The notes: generated by a model from the letters alone, not told the origin. A stretch of 36,479 bases of DNA from Lentisphaerae bacterium GWF2_45_14 (GCA_001804785.1 MHBG01000022.1:1-36479), one strand, 5' to 3'. Shown: positions 25,248 through 34,494, numbered from the stretch's first letter. Translations and numbers: made by a program.

Positions 25248-26105
25248 ATGACATCCATACATAAAGAAATAGCGGTACAGGTCGGGATATTTGAAAAGCT
25301 TTTCAAATGCAATTTATCCTTCCACGATTATACTGGCACCATGAGAAAAAACCTCACGACCCTCAACTTCGCGCATCTGAACAGATTCTGCGCCTCCGTC
25401 AAAAAGTTTTATAAACATGACAGTTGTATCAGTTTTGACTTTAATTTGACTCAATCTGAACTCTTCAGCAGCAGAAAGACTTTTTTCAAGGTATGCCAAG
25501 CAGGCGTCATAGAACTTGTCGTCCCCATTTTCATTAAAGATCAGCTCTCTGGTGCGATGTTCGCCGGGCCGTTCCGCATCTCTGATGGAATGCCCTCCGA
25601 TATCTTCGGGAAGCCGGGAAGCATTTCTCGAGACGAGGAGCTAAAGAAAATTTATGAACGGCTTCCCTGCCTGAAAGCTTTCGAACTGGAAGCCTTGAAA
25701 TGCTTTGCACAGCTTTTCGTCAGGAACCTTGAAAGATATGCGCTAACTTTTGCGAGCGGCTGCGGCGTTCCATCCGGACGAGCCGAAAGAATCAAGTTCT
25801 TCATAGAAAACAATTTCAGGAAAAGTCCCTCTCTTTCGGACCTTGCAAAATATATGGGCCTGAGCGTGCCGCGGATAAGCCAGCTACTGAACGAGTTTTT
25901 CGGGAAGGGTATTTCCGCTCTTGTCATGGAGGAAAAAATCAAACACGCCGAGCGGCTGCTCTGCAACTCATATTTTACGATGGAGGCGATATCCGGCGAG
26001 TGTGGATTTTCGTGCCCTTCATACTTTTTCAAAGTATTCAAAAGACTGAGAGGCTGTCCCCCCGCGGAATTCAGAAGAAACAACCCCGGTCCGGACTATA
26101 TATAG
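25248..26105 (+). CDS. AraC-family regulator with PocR-like sensor domain
   Basis: 285 residues. The N-terminal part resembles the PocR sensor (CQAGVIELVVPIFI, then SGAMFAGPF). The C-terminal 100 residues are an AraC-type double helix-turn-helix ending with AISGECGFSCPSYFFKVFKR. It is divergent from the FAD oxidoreductase gene and its 3' end lies 9 bases from the convergent beta-helix gene, so it may control either. It is the second regulator of this design in the window, but with a more degenerate Cys pattern than the one at 12026. Confidence 0.85.
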   Translation: MTSIHKEIAVQVGIFEKLFKCNLSFHDYTGTMRKNLTTLNFAHLNRFCASVKKFYKHDSCISFDFNLTQSELFSSRKTFFKVCQAGVIELVVPIFIKDQLSGAMFAGPFRISDGMPSDIFGKPGSISRDEELKKIYERLPCLKAFELEALKCFAQLFVRNLERYALTFASGCGVPSGRAERIKFFIENNFRKSPSLSDLAKYMGLSVPRISQLLNEFFGKGISALVMEEKIKHAERLLCNSYFTMEAISGECGFSCPSYFFKVFKRLRGCPPAEFRRNNPGPDYI

Positions 26106-26114
26106 TCGCTCAGG

Positions 26115-27596
26115 TTATTCAATTATTCCGGCTGGCGTGGGGATTTCCTTCAATAGCTTGAAATATTTTTCCCATACTTCCTTCGGCAGCGTTGCGCCGA
26201 CAGATGCTTCGCCATGCCTGCCCTTGAGCTTCACCATATCGGGAAGCTCCGTCTTAAGCGGCCCGACCAGATCAATATTCTTCCATTGGGAATTCGCTTC
26301 CGCCCCGAGTTTCAGGTATTCCGTCCATTCACTTTCGCCGTAAAGCCTTTTATCAAAAACATTTCCAGGACCGTTGATATACAGATTTCCTCTCAGATAA
26401 AGGCGGTCTTTGAAATTGCCGGGTATATTCAGAAAAAAATCTTTGCATCTCGCAAGCACACAGCTTTCTATCGTCAGCGAACCAGACGATGACGGCTCCA
26501 CTGTGCAGATGAACGCGGCATCGGCGATTGTGCAGTTCTTGAAGCAAACCGACCCATTCGCAAGCTTCAAGATTGCCAGCGAATCAGCCCTCCCTATAAT
26601 TACACAGTTCGAGAAATTCATTTTGGCGTGTGAAAGTTGCCATATCTGCTCAAAGGGCCGATTGCCGACGACAAGACAGTCATCGTAGTTATGTATTGAT
26701 TCATCAGTCGCGTAAACCCCTGCCTCGTAGGTATTATTGACAAATATGCAGCGCTTGTAAGTGGAATTGCTCCAGTGGACATCACATGAGCCGGAGCTCG
26801 CGCAGCGTATCGCCGCACAGTCTTCATAGTAGGCATTGCCTGTGCCATGACAGGAAAATCCCTGTCCGCAGTTATTATATGCAATGCAGTTTTTGTAAAC
26901 TACGTTCTTGGGATCTGCCGCGATATCAAAGCCGTCATTCCACGAAAAAATTATTTTAAGGTCTTTAACCAACGCATGATCTTTATGAATATAAATGCCT
27001 GAATTGCACGGTATTTCTATTCTGAGTAATTCCATCTTCACATCTTTGGGCAGGTGAAAGATTACCTTTTTCTCAGCCTTGTTCCACCAGAACGCACCGG
27101 GAGTTTTTTCAAGCTCTTCCATGCTCTTGCAGTTGCCTGCGGCCTTGCCGTCAACCCACCATATCTGAGTTTCATCAAACCAGAAATTATCCTTTTTCAC
27201 ACCCTTGTACATATTTGACATCGGATAGAAAAAGACCGAATACATATTCTCAGATTCTTTAGTCCATTTTCCTGCGGGTATGACTGAAAGCCCCGAGATT
27301 ACCGCACCGTTCCCGTTTACCACAAGCGGCTTATCGGCCGTGCCGCCGCATCGCGGAACGAGGGAACGCCCCTGAGGTCCGGGATAAGGACGCTGATAGG
27401 GCTTGCCGGTATTGGCTATTTCGACATTGTCCGATGTCTCAACCGACGCAAACGCCTTCTATATTGAAGCAAAGGCTGTCTTTTCAGAAAGCCCGTCGTT
27501 GCGGTCATCTCCCGTAATGTTGCTAACATAGAGAGTCCTGGCCGAACATGTCGCCGCGACAACGGAAACAAGAAGTGCGAAAAACACCTTTTTCAA
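26115..27596 (-). pseudogene. secreted right-handed beta-helix protein, interrupted by an amber codon
   Basis: Reading from a TTG at 27596 (after AAGGGGG) gives a signal peptide (KKVFFALLVSVVAATCSA), then LYVSNITGDDRNDGLSEKT, the usual N-terminal start of secreted beta-helix proteins. Codon 46 is TAG (27461-27459), after which the same frame continues to 26115 without another stop, totalling 493 residues. The interrupted context SI*KAF is normally SIQKAF, so one C-to-T change (CAG to TAG) explains it. The remainder shows repeated beta-helix rungs (NCIAYNNCGQG, YEDCAAIRC). Relatives act on polysaccharides. TAG ends several intact genes here, so reading it as an amino acid is unlikely. A sequencing error is possible. 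Confidence 0.82.
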
Positions 27597-27634
27597 AATG
27601 CCCCCTTGTGATTAAGCTTTTACCCGAAGCCTGG

Positions 27635-30046
27635 TTAACGCAAATCAACCTTAAGTCCGGAAGCGAGGCGCTCCCGCAGCTTTTCATGAGCTTGGTTTAC
27701 TTCCTCGTCCGTGAGGGTTTTTTCGGGATTTCTAAATGTAAGCGAGTAGGCCATGCTCTTTTTGCCGGCGCCTAGCGTTTTTTCGTCCTCAAAAATATCG
27801 AAAAGCTCGACCTTCTCAAGATTTTTCACGCCGCACTTCATTATGAAATCAGTTACCGCCTGATGCTCAAGGCTTTGCTCCGCAATAAACGCAACATCCC
27901 TTGATGTCGAAGGATAAAGCGCCAGCTGCTTATAAGTAATTTTATCTTTCCCGAGCGCAATAAGCTGTTCCGCCTCAAGCAACGCTACATAAAGGGGATG
28001 ACGGAGCCTCATCTGTTTTTCGATTTTCTCATCGACTTTTCCAAATATTCCAAGCCTGGCATTCCCTGAGAAAAGCTCGGCGCAGCAACCTTTGGCAAAG
28101 ATGGCCTCTTCCTTCCTCACGAAGCGGATATCCTTCACCTTGATTTTGGAAAGCAGTTCCTCTAGGAGCCCCTTCATGTCAAAAAAGTCATTCTCAAGCT
28201 CTCTCTCGACGGAAAAACGCTCCGGATAACGCCTGCCGCTCAAGGCGATGCAACATTCGTAACGTTCCTCTTTAAAGAGTTTAGCGTTTGCGCAGAAGGC
28301 CCTGCCCGTTTCAAAAAGAGCAAGGTCGTGATTCTGGCGAGAGACGTTATATTCGACGTTTCTCAGGATGCCGCCGTACAATGACGGTCTAAGGAACGCA
28401 AGGTCAATACTGACCGGATTTGTGAGCAAAATAAGATCATCTTTTGAAAATCTCGTATCCGCGAGCGCCGATTTTTCATCGGTCAAGGTATAGTTCATGC
28501 ACTCCCAGAGGCCGAGCGCGATAAGTTCATCGTTAAGTATGCTTAAATCCATGTAAGCGTCATCTTTTATTGATGCCACCGTTTTTGCGGCGACAGGAAT
28601 GACGGGAATATTGTCAAGCCCGTTTATCCTCGCTATTTCCTCGGCAAGGTCTGCCTCGCGCTCGATATCGAGCCTGAAGTGAGGCGCTGTTATGCGGCAC
28701 TTGTCATCCTCAATTTCCGTACACTTTATTCCGAGCCGTTCGAAAATAGCGATAATATCATGGTTCGCAATCGTCATGCCGGTAAGTCTTCTTATCATAT
28801 CAAAATGGCAGTCAAACGATTTATTTTCAGAAAGCTCGCCCCTCACATCGATAAGACCTGTAACAAGCTCCCCTCCTGCGAGTTCCAAAACAAGAGACGC
28901 GGTTCTTTTTGCGGCTGTTTCGGCGGCTTCCCAACTTGTTCCGCGCTCGAATCTGTGTGATGAATCGGAGGTTATTTCAAGTTCTTTCGAAGTCGTGCGG
29001 ATGTTCGAAGGCTTGAAGTAAGCCCCTTCAATAAGAATATTACAGGTTTTCTCCGTTACCCCGCTGTGTTCGCCGCCCATTATTCCGGCGAGTGCAACAG
29101 GCTTTTCAGCGTCGGCAATGACAAGGTGATGGTCTTTAAGCTCATGCGTCTTACCGTCGAGTGTCATTATTTTTTCGCCGTTGCGTGCGCGGCGGACAAC
29201 TATTCTTTTTCCGGCAAGGTCGTCGAGGTCAAAAGCATGGAGCGGATGGCCCAGTTCCATAAGGACGAAATTCGTGATATCCACTATGTTATTGATGGGT
29301 CTCAAACCTATCGAAATAAGGCGTTCCTTGAGCCAGTCGGGGCTTTCTCCGACCGTTATATTTTTTATAACAAGCGCGGTATATCGCGGACAAAGCTCAT
29401 GGTCAAGCACTTCGACCAGATTCGCCGGAATCGCGGCATCTTTCGTCGGCGCAGGCAGTTTGATTTCTGAAAATTTAAGCTCGGCGCCTGTCAACGCGGC
29501 TATGTCGCGTGCTATCCCGTAATGCGAGAGCCAGTCTGGTCGGTTGCTCGTTATTTCGAGTTCGAAAACAACATCCGGCGTGAATAGCTCCTTAACGGGC
29601 TTGCCTGTTTCTAGGTCTTTAGAAAGTTCCATGAGTCCCGCATGATCATCATCGACTCCAAGCTCCTTTGAGCTGCAAAGCATTCCCGACGACTCCACAC
29701 CGCGCAGCTTGCACTTCTTTATCTCAAACTTTTTGCCGTTTTCGGGGTCAGTGAACACCGTACCGAGCGTTGCAAGAGGTACTTTTTTACCGGCATCGCA
29801 GTTGGGCGCGCCGCAGACAACCTGAAGAGTTTCCTTACCGGAATTGACCATACACACCGACAACTTGTCGGCATCGGGGTGAGGTTTCCTTTCAAGTATT
29901 TCACCGACAACGACTCCGGAAGGTATTTCCGCTGTTCTGTGGATGGCCTCTACTTCGATTCCGGCCATGGTCAGTTTTTCGGCAAGTTCTTCGGTGCTGA
30001 GCGTTATATCAATATATTCCTTGAGCCATTTGTAAGAAACTTTCAT
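27635..30046 (-). CDS. pheT: phenylalanyl-tRNA synthetase beta subunit
   Basis: 803 residues, full length. In order: N-terminal tRNA-binding OB fold (about 40-150, VVVGEILERKPHPDADKL), B3/B4 editing domain (VRRARNGEKIMTLDG; SSHRFERG), B5 domain, catalytic-like core, and C-terminal FDX-ACB anticodon-binding domain (YPSTSRDVAF; SLTFRNPEKTLTDEEV). It pairs with PheS as an alpha2-beta2 enzyme charging tRNA-Phe. Last gene of the thrS-infC-rpmI-rplT-pheS-pheT run; it starts 23 bases after pheS. Confidence 0.97.
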   Translation of the reverse strand: MKVSYKWLKEYIDITLSTEELAEKLTMAGIEVEAIHRTAEIPSGVVVGEILERKPHPDADKLSVCMVNSGKETLQVVCGAPNCDAGKKVPLATLGTVFTDPENGKKFEIKKCKLRGVESSGMLCSSKELGVDDDHAGLMELSKDLETGKPVKELFTPDVVFELEITSNRPDWLSHYGIARDIAALTGAELKFSEIKLPAPTKDAAIPANLVEVLDHELCPRYTALVIKNITVGESPDWLKERLISIGLRPINNIVDITNFVLMELGHPLHAFDLDDLAGKRIVVRRARNGEKIMTLDGKTHELKDHHLVIADAEKPVALAGIMGGEHSGVTEKTCNILIEGAYFKPSNIRTTSKELEITSDSSHRFERGTSWEAAETAAKRTASLVLELAGGELVTGLIDVRGELSENKSFDCHFDMIRRLTGMTIANHDIIAIFERLGIKCTEIEDDKCRITAPHFRLDIEREADLAEEIARINGLDNIPVIPVAAKTVASIKDDAYMDLSILNDELIALGLWECMNYTLTDEKSALADTRFSKDDLILLTNPVSIDLAFLRPSLYGGILRNVEYNVSRQNHDLALFETGRAFCANAKLFKEERYECCIALSGRRYPERFSVERELENDFFDMKGLLEELLSKIKVKDIRFVRKEEAIFAKGCCAELFSGNARLGIFGKVDEKIEKQMRLRHPLYVALLEAEQLIALGKDKITYKQLALYPSTSRDVAFIAEQSLEHQAVTDFIMKCGVKNLEKVELFDIFEDEKTLGAGKKSMAYSLTFRNPEKTLTDEEVNQAHEKLRERLASGLKVDLR

Positions 30047-30069
30047 TTTTCGCGCCTGTCAGTAATGAT

Positions 30070-31092
30070 TCAGTTGAATTGAGAAAGAAACCTTTTGTCG
30101 TTATCGTAGAGAAGCCGTATGTCGTTGATCCTGTAGCGAATCATGGCGAGTCTCTCAATACCCATTCCGAATGCGTAGCCCGACCATATTTCGGGGTCGT
30201 AGCCAACCGCCTTCATAACATTCGGGTCAACCATCCCCGCGCCGGAGATTTCCAACCAGCCGGAATTTTTGCATACGCGACAGCCTTTACCGCCGCACAT
30301 CACACAGGAAAAATCGCATTCCACGCTGGGTTCCGTAAACGGGAAAAAGTGGGGCCTCAATCTGATGCCCACGCCGGGACCGAAGAATTCGCGCCCGAAG
30401 GCTAGCAGGATGCTTTTGAGGTCGGCCATCGATACGCCTTTGTCGATATAAAGGCCTTCAATCTGGTGAAAGTTCATGCTGTGGGTGGCATCGGGAGTGT
30501 CGCGTCTGAAACAGCGTCCGGGAGCGACGATTCTTACTGGCGGCTCCTGGCTTTTCATAACCCTTATCTGGACTGGCGAAGTCTGCGTCCGCAACAACCT
30601 GCCGTCTCCAAAATAAAAAGTGTCCTGCGGATCCCTCGAGGGGTGATCGGAAGCCGTATTGAGCGCATCAAAATTATTGTAAACGGTGTCTATTTCAGGG
30701 CCTTCGGCGACAATGAAGCCCATCCTTCGAAAAATCGCAACACAGTCGTCTATAACGAGCGTTATGGGATGCTTCTTGCCGATTTTCCACCGTCTGCCGG
30801 GTTCGGTAACATCCGTTATAGCACCCGACACTGAAGAGGGACCGAGACGTTCTTTCGCCTCATCCAGAAGCTTCTGAAGTTTTTCTTTGGCCTCGTTGAA
30901 CGCCCTGCCTGTTTCGGCACGCTGTTCGGGCGGAACGTTTTTCATATCCTTGCTGAGCGCCGGGACAAGTCCGTTTCTTCCAAGGAGTTCTATTCTTACT
31001 GATTCTATATCGCTTTCTGAAGATGCGGAAGAAAGCTTCCCCTCCGCCGATTTCAGCGCGGAACTGAGTTTATCTATAATTTCATTAGACAT
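30070..31092 (-). CDS. pheS: phenylalanyl-tRNA synthetase alpha subunit
   Basis: 340 residues, full length. An N-terminal coiled coil (about 1-90) is followed by the class II catalytic core with motif 2 (FRRDTPDATHSMNFHQIEG) and motif 3 (GMGIERLAMIRYRI). It contains the CVMCGGKGCRVCKNSGW Cys pattern found in many bacterial PheS. It catalyses phenylalanine activation and transfer. It is preceded by a 122-base gap after rplT holding two stem-loops that may regulate it. Confidence 0.97.
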   Translation of the reverse strand: MSNEIIDKLSSALKSAEGKLSSASSESDIESVRIELLGRNGLVPALSKDMKNVPPEQRAETGRAFNEAKEKLQKLLDEAKERLGPSSVSGAITDVTEPGRRWKIGKKHPITLVIDDCVAIFRRMGFIVAEGPEIDTVYNNFDALNTASDHPSRDPQDTFYFGDGRLLRTQTSPVQIRVMKSQEPPVRIVAPGRCFRRDTPDATHSMNFHQIEGLYIDKGVSMADLKSILLAFGREFFGPGVGIRLRPHFFPFTEPSVECDFSCVMCGGKGCRVCKNSGWLEISGAGMVDPNVMKAVGYDPEIWSGYAFGMGIERLAMIRYRINDIRLLYDNDKRFLSQFN

Positions 31093-31119
31093 TGTAAGTT
31101 TCCCGTGTATGAGCTGCCG

Positions 31120-31134
31120 CCAGGCAAGGCCTGG
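31120..31134 (-). promoter_or_regulatory. stem-loop in pheS leader
   Basis: CCAGGC and GCCTGG form a perfect 6-bp stem with a 3-base loop about 28 bases upstream of the pheS ATG, in the rplT-pheS gap. It may belong to a leader controlling pheST. There is no run of T after it. Confidence 0.35.
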
Positions 31135-31174
31135 TAAATGTTACAAAAAAACAGCCTCGCCCGGGAATTCTGAA

Positions 31175-31204
31175 CCTGCCGCATATAGTTGACTATGCGG
31201 CAGG
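31175..31204 (-). promoter_or_regulatory. strong hairpin after rplT
   Basis: CCTGCCGCATA and TATGCGGCAGG form a perfect 11-bp stem with an 8-base loop, starting 10 bases after the rplT stop. No T run follows at once, although a run of seven T lies about 25 bases further in the transcription direction. It could be an RNA processing site or one arm of an attenuator between ribosomal-protein and synthetase genes. Confidence 0.5.
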
Positions 31205-31214
31205 CGGAATCCTT

Positions 31215-31574
31215 TTAGCTGGCGAGTTGGGCTTTGGCCTTTTCCACCAGGGTCTTAAATGCCTCGGTATCTCTGACCGCGATATCGGCAAGCACCTTGC
31301 GGTTAAGCTCAATACCGGCTTTTTTCATGCCGTTGATAAACTGACTATAGGTCATACCGTTCATTCTGCATGCGATATTTATTCTTATCGTCCAGAGACG
31401 GCGGTACTGGCGTTTTTTCTGCTTGCGTCCCATGTACGCATGCTGACCGGCCTTGTCGACCGCATCATAAACTGTTCTTATATTTTTGCTTCTGCAGCCG
31501 TAAAATCCCTTGGCCCTCTCCAGTACGCGGCGACGGCGTTTACGTGAGGGTACAGATAACGTAACTCTTGACAT
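31215..31574 (-). CDS. rplT: ribosomal protein L20
   Basis: 119 residues, the usual length. The basic N-terminus ([20 protein letters not shown]) and the [20 protein letters not shown] segment are diagnostic. It binds 23S rRNA early in large-subunit assembly. In other bacteria it represses the infC-rpmI-rplT transcript; the gene order here would allow the same. Confidence 0.97.
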   Translation of the reverse strand: MSRVTLSVPSRKRRRRVLERAKGFYGCRSKNIRTVYDAVDKAGQHAYMGRKQKKRQYRRLWTIRINIACRMNGMTYSQFINGMKKAGIELNRKVLADIAVRDTEAFKTLVEKAKAQLAS

Positions 31575-31627
31575 AGTAAAATTCTCCTGATAAAAAAATG
31601 TTCAGCTTTTGAGAGATGCTCTAACGT

Positions 31628-31834
31628 TTACTTGAGGCCGTAGGGCAGACAGCCCTTTATTCTCTTGAGCTCAGTTGACTTGATTTCGCCATCTTTGCCG
31701 AGCCGACGTTTGCGTTTAGAGTTCTTACTGGTTGTCATGAGGTGGCGTGAGCCTGCCTTGTAGTGCCGATACTTGCCAGTACCTGTTACCTTCAGGCGCT
31801 TGGCTGCACTTTTTTTTGTCTTCATCTTGGGCAT
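31628..31834 (-). CDS. rpmI: ribosomal protein L35
   Basis: 68 residues. The start MPKMKTKKSAAKR and the RHLMTTSKNSKRKRRL segment match L35. The C-terminal KRIKGCLPYGLK is slightly longer than usual. It lies in the conserved order infC-rpmI-rplT. Confidence 0.97.
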   Translation of the reverse strand: MPKMKTKKSAAKRLKVTGTGKYRHYKAGSRHLMTTSKNSKRKRRLGKDGEIKSTELKRIKGCLPYGLK

Positions 31835-31919
31835 CGTTTTTCTCCTGTTTTAATAGTTTTATTAATCTTCCGGAAGGGCAGATGCCATCAGCCGTTTCCG
31901 GTGTTTTACCCCCTGAATC

Positions 31920-32561
31920 CTAAGATTCCGGGGTTTCCTTGGGCGTTTCGTCCGCCACTTCCGTCGGTGCTTCCGTCGGTGTTACCTTCGGTGCCGCAAC
32001 CGCCTTATCCGCATTTTGATTATGCGGTTGAGCGGAGGAACTTTTGTGCCCCTTCACGGGATTAAAAGTTACGGTAAGGTTTCTCCCAAACGTTTTCGGC
32101 TTGCCATCGGCTTCGCCGTATTCCGCAAGGGACTGAATAACCTTATTCATAAGCTCATATCCTATTTCCTTGTGGGCCATTTCGCGGCCTCGGAAAATAA
32201 GAGTAACCTTTAGTTTATCGCCTTCCTTCAAAAATTCAATCGAATGATTAATCTTATACGAATAATCGTGCGGATCAATATTCACGTGGAATTTGACTTC
32301 CTTCACCTTCTGGGCGTGATGATGCTTCTTTTGCTCCCTGAGCTTTTTCTTCTGTTCATAGACCAACTTCCCGTGGTCCATTATACGGATGACGGGAGGA
32401 TCGGCCTTATCGGCCACGGCCACCAGATCAAGCTTCGCTTCATTAGCCTTCTTACGGGCGTCTTCGAATTTGAACAACCCGAGCTGTTCTCCATTTTCCC
32501 CAACGAGTCTGACGTCCTTGCCGGTAAATGAACGGTCACCTGGTTCGATTAATTTAGCGAT
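31920..32561 (-). CDS. infC: translation initiation factor IF-3 (ATC start)
   Basis: 213 residues from an ATC codon at 32561-32559. Reading upstream of the first conventional start (TTG at 32477) restores the conserved N-terminus (GDRSFTGKDVRLVGENGEQL) and meets a stop at TAG further up. Within that interval there is no ATG, GTG or TTG before the family N-terminus; ATC lies 7 bases after a perfect AGGAGGA. infC genes are known to use rare start codons (AUU, AUC, AUA), which IF-3 itself discriminates against, giving feedback control. Residues from about 176 on form an extra acidic, Pro/Thr-rich tail (PTEAPTEV) absent from standard IF-3. It blocks subunit joining and proofreads initiation. Confidence 0.9.
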   Translation of the reverse strand: MAKLIEPGDRSFTGKDVRLVGENGEQLGLFKFEDARKKANEAKLDLVAVADKADPPVIRIMDHGKLVYEQKKKLREQKKHHHAQKVKEVKFHVNIDPHDYSYKINHSIEFLKEGDKLKVTLIFRGREMAHKEIGYELMNKVIQSLAEYGEADGKPKTFGRNLTVTFNPVKGHKSSSAQPHNQNADKAVAAPKVTPTEAPTEVADETPKETPES

Positions 32562-32568
32562 AGCATCG

Positions 32569-32575
32569 TCCTCCT
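32569..32575 (-). promoter_or_regulatory. infC Shine-Dalgarno that fixes the ATC start
   Basis: AGGAGGA ends 7 bases before the ATC codon. An overlapping out-of-frame ATG (32566-32564) only 2-3 bases after it opens a five-codon reading frame ending in TAA at 32549, so it cannot make IF-3. Confidence 0.8.
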
Positions 32576-32633
32576 ATTTTGTTTCTCAGCAATAACAGAC
32601 TTTTCTTATGTTAAAGCCTATAATATAGCCAGA

Positions 32634-34361
32634 CTATATCTTATTATCAATGTCTGAAACTATTTTTTCAGCAAGGCCCCAGGAGTCAAGCTCCCCGATC
32701 TGGCCTTCGCGCCTCGAACGTATAGCCGCGGTTCCAACCGAGGCCTCACGCTCACCAATGACGGCTATATACGGAATTCTGTCATTGCGCGCATCTTTTA
32801 TACGGCTTCCGACCGTTTCGGAACGAAGGTCCATCTCGGCCCTTATCCCCTTTGACTTCAACGCCTTGAGATAAGCGCACGCGGCATCATGCTGCTTTTC
32901 GGTAATCGGAAGAATTCTCAGTTGCTCGGGACAGAGCCACACGGGAAAAGCCCCTGCGTAATGCTCCACAAGAATACCGAAAAAGCGCTCAATCGAACCG
33001 AGAAGCGCACGGTGCACCATGTAGGGCCGGTGCTTCTGACCGTCTTCGCCGATGTAGGTCATGTCGAAACGCTCTGGCAAATTGAAGTCGAACTGGATTG
33101 TCGTAGTCTGCCACTCGCGTCCGATAGCATCCCTCACCTTCAAGTCTATCTTAGGCCCGTAGAACGCACCGCCGCCCTCGTCAACCTCGCATTCAAGCCC
33201 TGCCTTCTCAACCGCCTTCCGCAACGATTCAAGCGCCTGAGTCCAGCGAGATTCCTCTCCAACCGACTTTTCAGGACGCGTCGCGAGATAAGGCTTTACA
33301 TCCTTGAATCCAAAGGCTTTCCACATTGAAAGACTAAACTGAAGGACTTCGGATATTTCGCTTTCTATCTGCTCCGGGGTGCAAATTATATGTGCGTCAT
33401 CCTGAGTAAATCCCCTCACCCGCAGAAGACCGTGCAGCACACCACTTTTTTCGTAACGGTAAACGGTACCAAGCTCGGCCCAGCGAAGCGGAAGCTCTCT
33501 ATATGAACGCAATTTCGTCTTGTATATCTGAATGTGAAACGGACAGTTCATCGGCTTTACGAAATAATCGTTACCGTCGATGTCCATCGGCGAATACATC
33601 GCGTCCTTGTAAAAATCCAAATGCCCGCTCGTGTGCCAGAGGTCAGAACGGCCTATGTGCGGGGTATTGACGAGTTCATAACCATTTTTGTAGTGCTCTT
33701 CTTTCCAAAATGTTTCGAAGGTATTCCTGATAAATGCGCCCTTCGGGTGCCAGAGAATAAGGCCGGGTCCAACCTGATCGGCAGAGCTGAATAAATCAAG
33801 CTCTCTTCCGAGCTTTCTGTGGTCGCGTTTTTTGGCCTCTTCGAGCTGCTTGAGATAAGCGTCGAGTTCCTTTTTCGAGGGAAATGCGGTGCCGTAGATT
33901 CGCTGGAGCATCGGGTTGTCCTCTTTGCCCCTGAAATAGGAACCAGCCACGGAAAGAAGCTTGAATGCACCAACCTGTGATGTTTTTTCAACATGCGGGC
34001 CGCGACAGAGATCCGTAAAGCCGCCGCTCTTGTAGAATGAAATCTTCTCGCCCGAGGGAATATCCTTAAGTCTTTCCAGTTTATACTGTTGACCCTTTTC
34101 TCCGAGAAGCTTTTCAGCCTCTTCTCTTGTCAGCTCGAAATACTCAAACGCATGGTCTTCAGAAGCGATTCTGGCCATAACCGTTTCAATTTTTTCAAGA
34201 TCCTCGGGAGAAAGACGAGCTTCCATGTCAAAGTCATAATAAAAGCCATCTGCAGTGGACGGACCTATGTCAAATTTGGTTTCCGGAAAAAGTTCCTGCA
34301 CTGCACACGCCATCACGTGTGAGACGCTGTGCCTTATAGTTTCAAGCGGGAAAGAAGCCAT
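32634..34361 (-). CDS. thrS: threonyl-tRNA synthetase lacking the TGS domain
   Basis: 575 residues against about 640 in the common form. The protein starts directly at the editing domain (HSVSH at 11-15; C119 and H123 in CRGPH, so the editing site is intact). The catalytic core has zinc ligands C273 (NCPFH), H324 (DDAH) and H450 (MVHRALLGSIER), followed by the anticodon-binding domain. The N-terminal TGS (ubiquitin-like) domain of about 60 residues is absent. GAGGT precedes the ATG and upstream sequence is AT-rich without a continuing frame, so this is not a mis-called start. First gene of the translation operon. Confidence 0.95.
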   Translation of the reverse strand: MASFPLETIRHSVSHVMACAVQELFPETKFDIGPSTADGFYYDFDMEARLSPEDLEKIETVMARIASEDHAFEYFELTREEAEKLLGEKGQQYKLERLKDIPSGEKISFYKSGGFTDLCRGPHVEKTSQVGAFKLLSVAGSYFRGKEDNPMLQRIYGTAFPSKKELDAYLKQLEEAKKRDHRKLGRELDLFSSADQVGPGLILWHPKGAFIRNTFETFWKEEHYKNGYELVNTPHIGRSDLWHTSGHLDFYKDAMYSPMDIDGNDYFVKPMNCPFHIQIYKTKLRSYRELPLRWAELGTVYRYEKSGVLHGLLRVRGFTQDDAHIICTPEQIESEISEVLQFSLSMWKAFGFKDVKPYLATRPEKSVGEESRWTQALESLRKAVEKAGLECEVDEGGGAFYGPKIDLKVRDAIGREWQTTTIQFDFNLPERFDMTYIGEDGQKHRPYMVHRALLGSIERFFGILVEHYAGAFPVWLCPEQLRILPITEKQHDAACAYLKALKSKGIRAEMDLRSETVGSRIKDARNDRIPYIAVIGEREASVGTAAIRSRREGQIGELDSWGLAEKIVSDIDNKI

Positions 34362-34406
34362 CGTTTTACCTCATATATTTATAGTAAATAAATTTCCAAA
34401 ACATTA

Positions 34407-34434
34407 CTGATAACCCAAAAATCAGAGCGTGCAA
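34407..34434 (-). promoter_or_regulatory. candidate promoter for the thrS operon
   Basis: On the - strand, TTGCAC and TATCAG are separated by 16 bases, about 45 bases upstream of the thrS start. The match to sigma-70 consensus is moderate. Confidence 0.35.
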
Positions 34435-34466
34435 CCTTTATTTCACGTAAAAAAGCGTATAAGTCA

Positions 34467-34494
34467 TTGAAATTGTATTTTGCTTATGTATATT
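34467..34494 (+). promoter_or_regulatory. promoter of the tmRNA gene
   Basis: TTGAAA (34467-34472), a 16-base spacer and TATATT (34489-34494) lie 20 bases before the mature tmRNA 5' end, leaving a short leader for RNase P removal. A good sigma-70-type match in an AT-rich gap. Confidence 0.6.

Noticed and set aside
27459-27461. Recoding of TAG as an amino acid to explain the open beta-helix frame.
   Set aside because: TAG is the terminating codon of several intact genes in the window (for example neuC, sodB and the DUF58 gene).
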